This document shows positions 1 through 13,200 of a stretch of 64,000 nucleotides of DNA, one piece after another. Origin of the DNA: Dendrophyllia cribrosa (Eukaryota; Cnidaria; Anthozoa; Scleractinia; Dendrophylliidae); contig JAJLRJ010000006.1 in NCBI GenBank assembly GCA_024195265.1, positions 24,117,770 through 24,181,769 of the forward strand, in the 5' to 3' direction. Made by a program: the position numbers and the translations under genes. The notes under the pieces were generated by a model. The model was not told where the DNA came from. It made no database searches and was given only the letters and a program-made list of their open reading frames with translations. Numbering within the stretch: position 1 is the stretch's first letter; every line of letters begins with the position of its first letter.

Positions 1-549
1 ATTGAAAGACATCATTAAGTCCGGAAATCCTTGAGTCTCTAGCACTTCTCAAAGAAACGAGTCGTGTTTCTTGTCCTTCCTTGTGTCTGAAGCGCCATTT
101 AGCGCTCGAGGTGAAAAACGGACCTTGGTCGGGAAGACGAGCCGGCGGGAAAGTCTGGAATCACTTCGGATCAGAAAAGGGGCAGCGTTGAGAGTTGTGG
201 GCCATTTCCCATCCCGTGCCGTGGTCGAAATGCCCGATATCCGAAGTGCTTTGAGACTTATAGTATTTTGCAATAACTTTCGGGTGGGAACTCCATTTCG
301 GTTTTGTTGTAGGATTTCCCGACATGCTTTGCGACAGTGGTAGATGGGTCCGCTGTGCGTGGTCGGGCACTTGAAATACAGCTTTGAGCAGCTCGAAGTG
401 AGTTGTTGCTGGCCGGCGGGAAGACGTTTCGCATTTGGAGTCTTTAATGCAACATTAAATTCGATCTAAAAGGATTTTGAAATCGAGATGCGCGTTTTGA
501 TGCGTATCAACCTTTTAATAATAAAACTTAGGCTGAAGTGAGCATGTGT

Positions 550-646
550 TCGTCTGTGGTCTAGTGGTTTGGTCGGGGATTTGCGCTCGGACGGTTCCGG
601 GTTCGAATCACGCTCGGCCTCATTTTTTTTTTTTTTTTTTTTTTTT
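550..646 (+). ncRNA. tRNA-derived Pol III unit with T-run terminator (first of 11)
   Basis: An A box (TGGTCTAGTGG at 557-567) and a B box (GGTTCGAATC at 600-609) are 43 bp apart, the geometry of a real tRNA gene. The D-arm resembles tRNA-Glu. A run of 24 T starts at 623 and would terminate Pol III, predicting an RNA of about 75 nt. The acceptor strands do not pair and the T-stem has mismatches, so this is a tRNA-derived or SINE-head sequence, not a working tRNA. Equivalent copies start at 2100, 3649, 5197, 6747, 8296, 9847, 11397, 12948, 14499 and 16050. Transcription is inferred from the boxes only. Confidence 0.55.
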
Positions 647-916
647 CTTTCTTTCTTCGAACTGGACATTATGAAAGTGATTTACTTTTTTTGCGTTCGT
701 CAAAATTTCTAACGTTTAATTTTACAAAAATATCGAACCGTGTCAGTGCGAAAACAGAAGCTTACCGCAATATTGCGTTACAATAGGAGCCTTTGATTGA
801 TTGATTTTTTTTTTTTGAATACGGTATTTCTCGAAAACGACGGAAAAAACAACGGAAAAAAATTCGGAACAATGTTTTGCAACTAATTTCTAGTTCACAT
901 GCCAAAATTGGACAAA

Positions 917-1210
917 TCTGAGCAAGAAAAAATAAAAAAGGCCTAAAAAGTCATATAGGCTGGACATGCTCTCGGCCCTTCAATTGAAATCAAATAATGA
1001 TGCACATGATCTTAAAGGTACATGTAAAGGTTAAAACTTGAAGAGATGTAAAATTTTTGTTAAAACAGAGAATTCTATAAAGCTTTAAATCTGACTAAAC
1101 ATGCCTGTCAATACATGGCTGCCATGGAAACAATCATCACAATTGAAGGGCCGAGAGCATGTCCAGCCTATATGACTTTTTAGGCCTTTTTCTATTTTTT
1201 CTCGCTCAGA
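917..1210. repeat. Inverted repeat with 70 bp arms inside every array unit
   Basis: The left arm (917-986) and right arm (1140-1210) are near-perfect reverse complements, from tctgagc to caattg, separated by about 153 bp. The shared core includes ggcctaaaaagtcatatagg. It looks like a MITE or foldback insertion that was already in the unit before amplification. The same arrangement recurs at unit offset 917 in each full copy. In the last copy only the left arm is present. Confidence 0.9.
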
Positions 1211-4200
1211 ATAGCTCAGAACAGCCTCATTTTATCGTACAACGAATAATATCACAAGCCCTTGTCGAATTTGCACTAACCCTAAGGAATTTGACCAATT
1301 TACCTGAAAAAAGCAGAGTTCTGGCCCTCCAGTGCTTTGACGGTACATTCAGAGCGTAATTTCGAAGCCATTTGAAAGCAGTTTGGCCGTGAGAATACGC
1401 GACTGCAATACTTCTGACCAGTGCCAACAACTAAACGAAAATACCGTTATTTACGCACGCCTGGCTCGCTTATCTATCGTGAGCTCACTGCGGCAACACA
1501 TCGCCTCTGTAGCGTGTGTGTAAGCCAACGTGTATGAGGCCCGTCCGGTGATTGAAAGACATCATTAAGTCCGGAAATCCTTGAGTCTCTAGCACTTCTC
1601 AAAGAAACGAGTCGTGTTTCTTGTCCTTCCTTGTGTCTGAAGCGCCATTTAGCGCTCGAGGTGAAAAACGGACCTTGGTCGGGAAGACGAGCCGGCGGGA
1701 AAGTCTGGAATCACTTCGGATCAGAAAAGGGGCAGCGTTGAGAGTTGTGGGCCATTTCCCATCCCGTGCCGTGGTCGAAATGCCCGATATCCGAAGTGCT
1801 TTGAGACTTATAGTATTTTGCAATAACTTTCGGGTGGGAACTCCATTTCGGTTTTGTTGTAGGATTTCCCGACATGCTTTGCGACAGTGGTAGATGGGTC
1901 CGCTGTGCGTGGTCGGGCACTTGAAATACAGCTTTGAGCAGCTCGAAGTGAGTTGTTGCTGGCCGGCGGGAAGACGTTTCGCATTTGGAGTCTTTAATGC
2001 AACATTAAATTCGATCTAAAAGGATTTTGAAATCGAGATGCGCGTTTTGATGCGTATCAACCTTTTAATAATAAAACTTAGGCTGAAGTGAGCATGTGTT
2101 CGTCTGTGGTCTAGTGGTTTGGTCGGGGATTTGCGCTCGGACGGTTCCGGGTTCGAATCACGCTCGGCCTCATTTTTTTTTTTTTTTTTTTTTTTCTTTC
2201 TTTCTTCGAACTGGACATTATGAAAGTGATTTACTTTTTTTGCGTTCGTCAAAATTTCTAACGTTTAATTTTACAAAAATATCGAACCGTGTCAGTGCGA
2301 AAACAGAAGCTTACCGCAATATTGCGTTACAATAGGAGCCTTTGATTGATTGATTTTTTTTTTTTGAATACGGTATTTCTCGAAAACGACGGAAAAAACA
2401 ACGGAAAAAAATTCGGAACAATGTTTTGCAACTAATTTCTAGTTCACATGCCAAAATTGGACAAATCTGAGCAAGAAAAAATAAAAAAGGCCTAAAAAGT
2501 CATATAGGCTGGACATGCTCTCGGCCCTTCAATTGAAATCAAATAATGATGCACATGATCTTAAAGGTACATGTAAAGGTTAAAACTTGAAGAGATGTAA
2601 AATTTTTGTTAAAACAGAGAATTCTATAAAGCTTTAAATCTGACTAAACATGCCTGTCAATACATGGCTGCCATGGAAACAATCATCACAATTGAAGGGC
2701 CGAGAGCATGTCCAGCCTATATGACTTTTTAGGCCTTTTTCTATTTTTTCTCGCTCAGAATAGCTCAGAACAGCCTCATTTTATCGTACAACGAATAATA
2801 TCACAAGCCCTTGTCGAATTTGCACTAACCCTAAGGAATTTGACCAATTTACCTGAAAAAAGCAGAGTTCTGGCCCTCCAGTGCTTTGACGGTACATTCA
2901 GAGCGTAATTTCGAAGCCATTTGAAAGCAGTTTGGCCGTGAGAATACGCGACTGCAATACTTCTGACCAGTGCCAACAACTAAACGAAAATACCGTTATT
3001 TACGCACGCCTGGCTCGCTTATCTATCGTGAGCTCACTGCGGCAACACATCGCCTCTGTAGCGTGTGTGTAAGCCAACGTGTATGAGGCCCGTCCGGTGA
3101 TTGAAAGACATCATTAAGTCCGGAAATCCTTGAGTCTCTAGCACTTCTCAAAGAAACGAGTCGTGTTTCTTGTCCTTCCTTGTGTCTGAAGCGCCATTTA
3201 GCGCTCGAGGTGAAAAACGGACCTTGGTCGGGAAGACGAGCCGGCGGGAAAGTCTGGAATCACTTCGGATCAGAAAAGGGGCAGCGTTGAGAGTTGTGGG
3301 CCATTTCCCATCCCGTGCCGTGGTCGAAATGCCCGATATCCGAAGTGCTTTGAGACTTATAGTATTTTGCAATAACTTTCGGGTGGGAACTCCATTTCGG
3401 TTTTGTTGTAGGATTTCCCGACATGCTTTGCGACAGTGGTAGATGGGTCCGCTGTGCGTGGTCGGGCACTTGAAATACAGCTTTGAGCAGCTCGAAGTGA
3501 GTTGTTGCTGGCCGGCGGGAAGACGTTTCGCATTTGGAGTCTTTAATGCAACATTAAATTCGATCTAAAAGGATTTTGAAATCGAGATGCGCGTTTTGAT
3601 GCGTATCAACCTTTTAATAATAAAACTTAGGCTGAAGTGAGCATGTGTTCGTCTGTGGTCTAGTGGTTTGGTCGGGGATTTGCGCTCGGACGGTTCCGGG
3701 TTCGAATCACGCTCGGCCTCATTTTTTTTTTTTTTTTTTTTTTTCTTTCTTTCTTCGAACTGGACATTATGAAAGTGATTTACTTTTTTTGCGTTCGTCA
3801 AAATTTCTAACGTTTAATTTTACAAAAATATCGAACCGTGTCAGTGCGAAAACAGAAGCTTACCGCAATATTGCGTTACAATAGGAGCCTTTGATTGATT
3901 GATTTTTTTTTTTGAATACGGTATTTCTCGAAAACGACGGAAAAAACAACGGAAAAAAATTCGGAACAATGTTTTGCAACTAATTTCTAGTTCACATGCC
4001 AAAATTGGACAAATCTGAGCAAGAAAAAATAAAAAAGGCCTAAAAAGTCATATAGGCTGGACATGCTCTCGGCCCTTCAATTGAAATCAAATAATGATGC
4101 ACATGATCTTAAAGGTACATGTAAAGGTTAAAACTTGAAGAGATGTAAAATTTTTGTTAAAACAGAGAATTCTATAAAGCTTTAAATCTGACTAAACATG

Positions 4201-7200
4201 CCTGTCAATACATGGCTGCCATGGAAACAATCATCACAATTGAAGGGCCGAGAGCATGTCCAGCCTATATGACTTTTTAGGCCTTTTTCTATTTTTTCTC
4301 GCTCAGAATAGCTCAGAATAGCCTCATTTTATCGTACAACGAATAATATCACAAGCCCTTGTCGAATTTGCACTAACCCTAAGGAATTTGACCAATTTAC
4401 CTGAAAAAAGCAGAGTTCTGGCCCTCCAGTGCTTTGACGGTACATTCAGAGCGTAATTTCGAAGCCATTTGAAAGCAGTTTGGCCGTGAGAATACGCGAC
4501 TGCAATACTTCTGACCAGTGCCAACAACTAAACGAAAATACCGTTATTTACGCACGCCTGGCTCGCTTATCTATCGTGAGCTCACTGCGGCAACACATCG
4601 CCTCTGTAGCGTGTGTGTAAGCCAACGTGTATGAGGCCCGTCCGGTGATTGAAAGACATCATTAAGTCCGGAAATCCTTGAGTCTCTAGCACTTCTCAAA
4701 GAAACGAGTCGTGTTTCTTGTCCTTCCTTGTGTCTGAAGCGCCATTTAGCGCTCGAGGTGAAAAACGGACCTTGGTCGGGAAGACGAGCCGGCGGGAAAG
4801 TCTGGAATCACTTCGGATCAGAAAAGGGGCAGCGTTGAGAGTTGTGGGCCATTTCCCATCCCGTGCCGTGGTCGAAATGCCCGATATCCGAAGTGCTTTG
4901 AGACTTATAGTATTTTGCAATAACTTTCGGGTGGGAACTCCATTTCGGTTTTGTTGTAGGATTTCCCGACATGCTTTGCGACAGTGGTAGATGGGTCCGC
5001 TGTGCGTGGTCGGGCACTTGAAATACAGCTTTGAGCAGCTCGAAGTGAGTTGTTGCTGGCCGGCGGGAAGACGTTTCGCATTTGGAGTCTTTAATGCAAC
5101 ATTAAATTCGATCTAAAAGGATTTTGAAATCGAGATGCGCGTTTTGATGCGTATCAACCTTTTAATAATAAAACTTAGGCTGAAGTGAGCATGTGTTCGT
5201 CTGTGGTCTAGTGGTTTGGTCGGGGATTTGCGCTCGGACGGTTCCGGGTTCGAATCACGCTCGGCCTCATTTTTTTTTTTTTTTTTTTTTTTTCTTTCTT
5301 TCTTCGAACTGGACATTATGAAAGTGATTTACTTTTTTTGCGTTCGTCAAAATTTCTAACGTTTAATTTTACAAAAATATCGAACCGTGTCAGTGCGAAA
5401 ACAGAAGCTTACCGCAATATTGCGTTACAATAGGAGCCTTTGATTGATTGATTTTTTTTTTTTGAATACGGTATTTCTCGAAAACGACGGAAAAAACAAC
5501 GGAAAAAAATTCGGAACAATGTTTTGCAACTAATTTCTAGTTCACATGCCAAAATTGGACAAATCTGAGCAAGAAAAAATAAAAAAGGCCTAAAAAGTCA
5601 TATAGGCTGGACATGCTCTCGGCCCTTCAATTGAAATCAAATAATGATGCACATGATCTTAAAGGTACATGTAAAGGTTAAAACTTGAAGAGATGTAAAA
5701 TTTTTGTTAAAACAGAGAATTCTATAAAGCTTTAAATCTGACTAAACATGCCTGTCAATACATGGCTGCCATGGAAACAATCATCACAATTGAAGGGCCG
5801 AGAGCATGTCCAGCCTATATGACTTTTTAGGCCTTTTTCTATTTTTTCTCGCTCAGAATAGCTCAGAACAGCCTCATTTTATCGTACAACGAATAATATC
5901 ACAAGCCCTTGTCGAATTTGCACTAACCCTAAGGAATTTGACCAATTTACCTGAAAAAAGCAGAGTTCTGGCCCTCCAGTGCTTTGACGGTACATTCAGA
6001 GCGTAATTTCGAAGCCATTTGAAAGCAGTTTGGCCGTGAGAATACGCGACTGCAATACTTCTGACCAGTGCCAACAACTAAACGAAAATACCGTTATTTA
6101 CGCACGCCTGGCTCGCTTATCTATCGTGAGCTCACTGCGGCAACACATCGCCTCTGTAGCGTGTGTGTAAGCCAACGTGTATGAGGCCCGTCCGGTGATT
6201 GAAAGACATCATTAAGTCCGGAAATCCTTGAGTCTCTAGCACTTCTCAAAGAAACGAGTCGTGTTTCTTGTCCTTCCTTGTGTCTGAAGCGCCATTTAGC
6301 GCTCGAGGTGAAAAACGGACCTTGGTCGGGAAGACGAGCCGGCGGGAAAGTCTGGAATCACTTCGGATCAGAAAAGGGGCAGCGTTGAGAGTTGTGGGCC
6401 ATTTCCCATCCCGTGCCGTGGTCGAAATGCCCGATATCCGAAGTGCTTTGAGACTTATAGTATTTTGCAATAACTTTCGGGTGGGAACTCCATTTCGGTT
6501 TTGTTGTAGGATTTCCCGACATGCTTTGCGACAGTGGTAGATGGGTCCGCTGTGCGTGGTCGGGCACTTGAAATACAGCTTTGAGCAGCTCGAAGTGAGT
6601 TGTTGCTGGCCGGCGGGAAGACGTTTCGCATTTGGAGTCTTTAATGCAACATTAAATTCGATCTAAAAGGATTTTGAAATCGAGATGCGCGTTTTGATGC
6701 GTATCAACCTTTTAATAATAAAACTTAGGCTGAAGTGAGCATGTGTTCGTCTGTGGTCTAGTGGTTTGGTCGGGGATTTGCGCTCGGACGGTTCCGGGTT
6801 CGAATCACGCTCGGCCTCATTTTTTTTTTTTTTTTTTTTTTTTCTTTCTTTCTTCGAACTGGACATTATGAAAGTGATTTACTTTTTTTGCGTTCGTCAA
6901 AATTTCTAACGTTTAATTTTACAAAAATATCGAACCGTGTCAGTGCGAAAACAGAAGCTTACCGCAATATTGCGTTACAATAGGAGCCTTTGATTGATTG
7001 ATTTTTTTTTTTGAATACGGTATTTCTCGAAAACGACGGAAAAAACAACGGAAAAAAATTCGGAACAATGTTTTGCAACTAATTTCTAGTTCACATGCCA
7101 AAATTGGACAAATCTGAGCAAGAAAAAATAAAAAAGGCCTAAAAAGTCATATAGGCTGGACATGCTCTCGGCCCTTCAATTGAAATCAAATAATGATGCA

Positions 7201-10200
7201 CATGATCTTAAAGGTACATGTAAAGGTTAAAACTTGAAGAGATGTAAAATTTTTGTTAAAACAGAGAATTCTATAAAGCTTTAAATCTGACTAAACATGC
7301 CTGTCAATACATGGCTGCCATGGAAACAATCATCACAATTGAAGGGCCGAGAGCATGTCCAGCCTATATGACTTTTTAGGCCTTTTTCTATTTTTTCTCG
7401 CTCAGAATAGCTCAGAATAGCCTCATTTTATCGTACAACGAATAATATCACAAGCCCTTGTCGAATTTGCACTAACCCTAAGGAATTTGACCAATTTACC
7501 TGAAAAAAGCAGAGTTCTGGCCCTCCAGTGCTTTGACGGTACATTCAGAGCGTAATTTCGAAGCCATTTGAAAGCAGTTTGGCCGTGAGAATACGCGACT
7601 GCAATACTTCTGACCAGTGCCAACAACTAAACGAAAATACCGTTATTTACGCACGCCTGGCTCGCTTATCTATCGTGAGCTCACTGCGGCAACACATCGC
7701 CTCTGTAGCGTGTGTGTAAGCCAACGTGTATGAGGCCCGTCCGGTGATTGAAAGACATCATTAAGTCCGGAAATCCTTGAGTCTCTAGCACTTCTCAAAG
7801 AAACGAGTCGTGTTTCTTGTCCTTCCTTGTGTCTGAAGCGCCATTTAGCGCTCGAGGTGAAAAACGGACCTTGGTCGGGAAGACGAGCCGGCGGGAAAGT
7901 CTGGAATCACTTCGGATCAGAAAAGGGGCAGCGTTGAGAGTTGTGGGCCATTTCCCATCCCGTGCCGTGGTCGAAATGCCCGATATCCGAAGTGCTTTGA
8001 GACTTATAGTATTTTGCAATAACTTTCGGGTGGGAACTCCATTTCGGTTTTGTTGTAGGATTTCCCGACATGCTTTGCGACAGTGGTAGATGGGTCCGCT
8101 GTGCGTGGTCGGGCACTTGAAATACAGCTTTGAGCAGCTCGAAGTGAGTTGTTGCTGGCCGGCGGGAAGACGTTTCGCATTTGGAGTCTTTAATGCAACA
8201 TTAAATTCGATCTAAAAGGATTTTGAAATCGAGATGCGCGTTTTGATGCGTATCAACCTTTTAATAATAAAACTTAGGCTGAAGTGAGCATGTGTTCGTC
8301 TGTGGTCTAGTGGTTTGGTCGGGGATTTGCGCTCGGACGGTTCCGGGTTCGAATCACGCTCGGCCTCATTTTTTTTTTTTTTTTTTTTTTTTTCTTTCTT
8401 TCTTCGAACTGGACATTATGAAAGTGATTTACTTTTTTTGCGTTCGTCAAAATTTCTAACGTTTAATTTTACAAAAATATCGAACCGTGTCAGTGCGAAA
8501 ACAGAAGCTTACCGCAATATTGCGTTACAATAGGAGCCTTTGATTGATTGATTTTTTTTTTTTGAATACGGTATTTCTCGAAAACGACGGAAAAAACAAC
8601 GGAAAAAAATTCGGAACAATGTTTTGCAACTAATTTCTAGTTCACATGCCAAAATTGGACAAATCTGAGCAAGAAAAAATAAAAAAGGCCTAAAAAGTCA
8701 TATAGGCTGGACATGCTCTCGGCCCTTCAATTGAAATCAAATAATGATGCACATGATCTTAAAGGTACATGTAAAGGTTAAAACTTGAAGAGATGTAAAA
8801 TTTTTGTTAAAACAGAGAATTCTATAAAGCTTTAAATCTGACTAAACATGCCTGTCAATACATGGCTGCCATGGAAACAATCATCACAATTGAAGGGCCG
8901 AGAGCATGTCCAGCCTATATGACTTTTTAGGCCTTTTTCTATTTTTTCTCGCTCAGAATAGCTCAGAACAGCCTCATTTTATCGTACAACGAATAATATC
9001 ACAAGCCCTTGTCGAATTTGCACTAACCCTAAGGAATTTGACCAATTTACCTGAAAAAAGCAGAGTTCTGGCCCTCCAGTGCTTTGACGGTACATTCAGA
9101 GCGTAATTTCGAAGCCATTTGAAAGCAGTTTGGCCGTGAGAATACGCGACTGCAATACTTCTGACCAGTGCCAACAACTAAACGAAAATACCGTTATTTA
9201 CGCACGCCTGGCTCGCTTATCTATCGTGAGCTCACTGCGGCAACACATCGCCTCTGTAGCGTGTGTGTAAGCCAACGTGTATGAGGCCCGTCCGGTGATT
9301 GAAAGACATCATTAAGTCCGGAAATCCTTGAGTCTCTAGCACTTCTCAAAGAAACGAGTCGTGTTTCTTGTCCTTCCTTGTGTCTGAAGCGCCATTTAGC
9401 GCTCGAGGTGAAAAACGGACCTTGGTCGGGAAGACGAGCCGGCGGGAAAGTCTGGAATCACTTCGGATCAGAAAAGGGGCAGCGTTGAGAGTTGTGGGCC
9501 ATTTCCCATCCCGTGCCGTGGTCGAAATGCCCGATATCCGAAGTGCTTTGAGACTTATAGTATTTTGCAATAACTTTCGGGTGGGAACTCCATTTCGGTT
9601 TTGTTGTAGGATTTCCCGACATGCTTTGCGACAGTGGTAGATGGGTCCGCTGTGCGTGGTCGGGCACTTGAAATACAGCTTTGAGCAGCTCGAAGTGAGT
9701 TGTTGCTGGCCGGCGGGAAGACGTTTCGCATTTGGAGTCTTTAATGCAACATTAAATTCGATCTAAAAGGATTTTGAAATCGAGATGCGCGTTTTGATGC
9801 GTATCAACCTTTTAATAATAAAACTTAGGCTGAAGTGAGCATGTGTTCGTCTGTGGTCTAGTGGTTTGGTCGGGGATTTGCGCTCGGACGGTTCCGGGTT
9901 CGAATCACGCTCGGCCTCATTTTTTTTTTTTTTTTTTTTTTTTCTTTCTTTCTTCGAACTGGACATTATGAAAGTGATTTACTTTTTTTGCGTTCGTCAA
10001 AATTTCTAACGTTTAATTTTACAAAAATATCGAACCGTGTCAGTGCGAAAACAGAAGCTTACCGCAATATTGCGTTACAATAGGAGCCTTTGATTGATTG
10101 ATTTTTTTTTTTTGAATACGGTATTTCTCGAAAACGACGGAAAAAACAACGGAAAAAAATTCGGAACAATGTTTTGCAACTAATTTCTAGTTCACATGCC

Positions 10201-13200
10201 AAAATTGGACAAATCTGAGCAAGAAAAAATAAAAAAGGCCTAAAAAGTCATATAGGCTGGACATGCTCTCGGCCCTTCAATTGAAATCAAATAATGATGC
10301 ACATGATCTTAAAGGTACATGTAAAGGTTAAAACTTGAAGAGATGTAAAATTTTTGTTAAAACAGAGAATTCTATAAAGCTTTAAATCTGACTAAACATG
10401 CCTGTCAATACATGGCTGCCATGGAAACAATCATCACAATTGAAGGGCCGAGAGCATGTCCAGCCTATATGACTTTTTAGGCCTTTTTCTATTTTTTCTC
10501 GCTCAGAATAGCTCAGAACAGCCTCATTTTATCGTACAACGAATAATATCACAAGCCCTTGTCGAATTTGCACTAACCCTAAGGAATTTGACCAATTTAC
10601 CTGAAAAAAGCAGAGTTCTGGCCCTCCAGTGCTTTGACGGTACATTCAGAGCGTAATTTCGAAGCCATTTGAAAGCAGTTTGGCCGTGAGAATACGCGAC
10701 TGCAATACTTCTGACCAGTGCCAACAACTAAACGAAAATACCGTTATTTACGCACGCCTGGCTCGCTTATCTATCGTGAGCTCACTGCGGCAACACATCG
10801 CCTCTGTAGCGTGTGTGTAAGCCAACGTGTATGAGGCCCGTCCGGTGATTGAAAGACATCATTAAGTCCGGAAATCCTTGAGTCTCTAGCACTTCTCAAA
10901 GAAACGAGTCGTGTTTCTTGTCCTTCCTTGTGTCTGAAGCGCCATTTAGCGCTCGAGGTGAAAAACGGACCTTGGTCGGGAAGACGAGCCGGCGGGAAAG
11001 TCTGGAATCACTTCGGATCAGAAAAGGGGCAGCGTTGAGAGTTGTGGGCCATTTCCCATCCCGTGCCGTGGTCGAAATGCCCGATATCCGAAGTGCTTTG
11101 AGACTTATAGTATTTTGCAATAACTTTCGGGTGGGAACTCCATTTCGGTTTTGTTGTAGGATTTCCCGACATGCTTTGCGACAGTGGTAGATGGGTCCGC
11201 TGTGCGTGGTCGGGCACTTGAAATACAGCTTTGAGCAGCTCGAAGTGAGTTGTTGCTGGCCGGCGGGAAGACGTTTCGCATTTGGAGTCTTTAATGCAAC
11301 ATTAAATTCGATCTAAAAGGATTTTGAAATCGAGATGCGCGTTTTGATGCGTATCAACCTTTTAATAATAAAACTTAGGCTGAAGTGAGCATGTGTTCGT
11401 CTGTGGTCTAGTGGTTTGGTCGGGGATTTGCGCTCGGACGGTTCCGGGTTCGAATCACGCTCGGCCTCATTTTTTTTTTTTTTTTTTTTTTTTTCTTTCT
11501 TTCTTCGAACTGGACATTATGAAAGTGATTTACTTTTTTTGCGTTCGTCAAAATTTCTAACGTTTAATTTTACAAAAATATCGAACCGTGTCAGTGCGAA
11601 AACAGAAGCTTACCGCAATATTGCGTTACAATAGGAGCCTTTGATTGATTGATTTTTTTTTTTTGAATACGGTATTTCTCGAAAACGACGGAAAAAACAA
11701 CGGAAAAAAATTCGGAACAATGTTTTGCAACTAATTTCTAGTTCACATGCCAAAATTGGACAAATCTGAGCAAGAAAAAATAAAAAAGGCCTAAAAAGTC
11801 ATATAGGCTGGACATGCTCTCGGCCCTTCAATTGAAATCAAATAATGATGCACATGATCTTAAAGGTACATGTAAAGGTTAAAACTTGAAGAGATGTAAA
11901 ATTTTTGTTAAAACAGAGAATTCTATAAAGCTTTAAATCTGACTAAACATGCCTGTCAATACATGGCTGCCATGGAAACAATCATCACAATTGAAGGGCC
12001 GAGAGCATGTCCAGCCTATATGACTTTTTAGGCCTTTTTCTATTTTTTCTCGCTCAGAATAGCTCAGAACAGCCTCATTTTATCGTACAACGAATAATAT
12101 CACAAGCCCTTGTCGAATTTGCACTAACCCTAAGGAATTTGACCAATTTACCTGAAAAAAGCAGAGTTCTGGCCCTCCAGTGCTTTGACGGTACATTCAG
12201 AGCGTAATTTCGAAGCCATTTGAAAGCAGTTTGGCCGTGAGAATACGCGACTGCAATACTTCTGACCAGTGCCAACAACTAAACGAAAATACCGTTATTT
12301 ACGCACGCCTGGCTCGCTTATCTATCGTGAGCTCACTGCGGCAACACATCGCCTCTGTAGCGTGTGTGTAAGCCAACGTGTATGAGGCCCGTCCGGTGAT
12401 TGAAAGACATCATTAAGTCCGGAAATCCTTGAGTCTCTAGCACTTCTCAAAGAAACGAGTCGTGTTTCTTGTCCTTCCTTGTGTCTGAAGCGCCATTTAG
12501 CGCTCGAGGTGAAAAACGGACCTTGGTCGGGAAGACGAGCCGGCGGGAAAGTCTGGAATCACTTCGGATCAGAAAAGGGGCAGCGTTGAGAGTTGTGGGC
12601 CATTTCCCATCCCGTGCCGTGGTCGAAATGCCCGATATCCGAAGTGCTTTGAGACTTATAGTATTTTGCAATAACTTTCGGGTGGGAACTCCATTTCGGT
12701 TTTGTTGTAGGATTTCCCGACATGCTTTGCGACAGTGGTAGATGGGTCCGCTGTGCGTGGTCGGGCACTTGAAATACAGCTTTGAGCAGCTCGAAGTGAG
12801 TTGTTGCTGGCCGGCGGGAAGACGTTTCGCATTTGGAGTCTTTAATGCAACATTAAATTCGATCTAAAAGGATTTTGAAATCGAGATGCGCGTTTTGATG
12901 CGTATCAACCTTTTAATAATAAAACTTAGGCTGAAGTGAGCATGTGTTCGTCTGTGGTCTAGTGGTTTGGTCGGGGATTTGCGCTCGGACGGTTCCGGGT
13001 TCGAATCACGCTCGGCCTCATTTTTTTTTTTTTTTTTTTTTTTTTCTTTCTTTCTTCGAACTGGACATTATGAAAGTGATTTACTTTTTTTGCGTTCGTC
13101 AAAATTTCTAACGTTTAATTTTACAAAAATATCGAACCGTGTCAGTGCGAAAACAGAAGCTTACCGCAATATTGCGTTACAATAGGAGCCTTTGATTGAT

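Noticed and set aside
550..622. Functional tRNA gene in the array
   Set aside because: The acceptor strands do not pair and the T-stem has mismatches; only the promoter boxes are intact.
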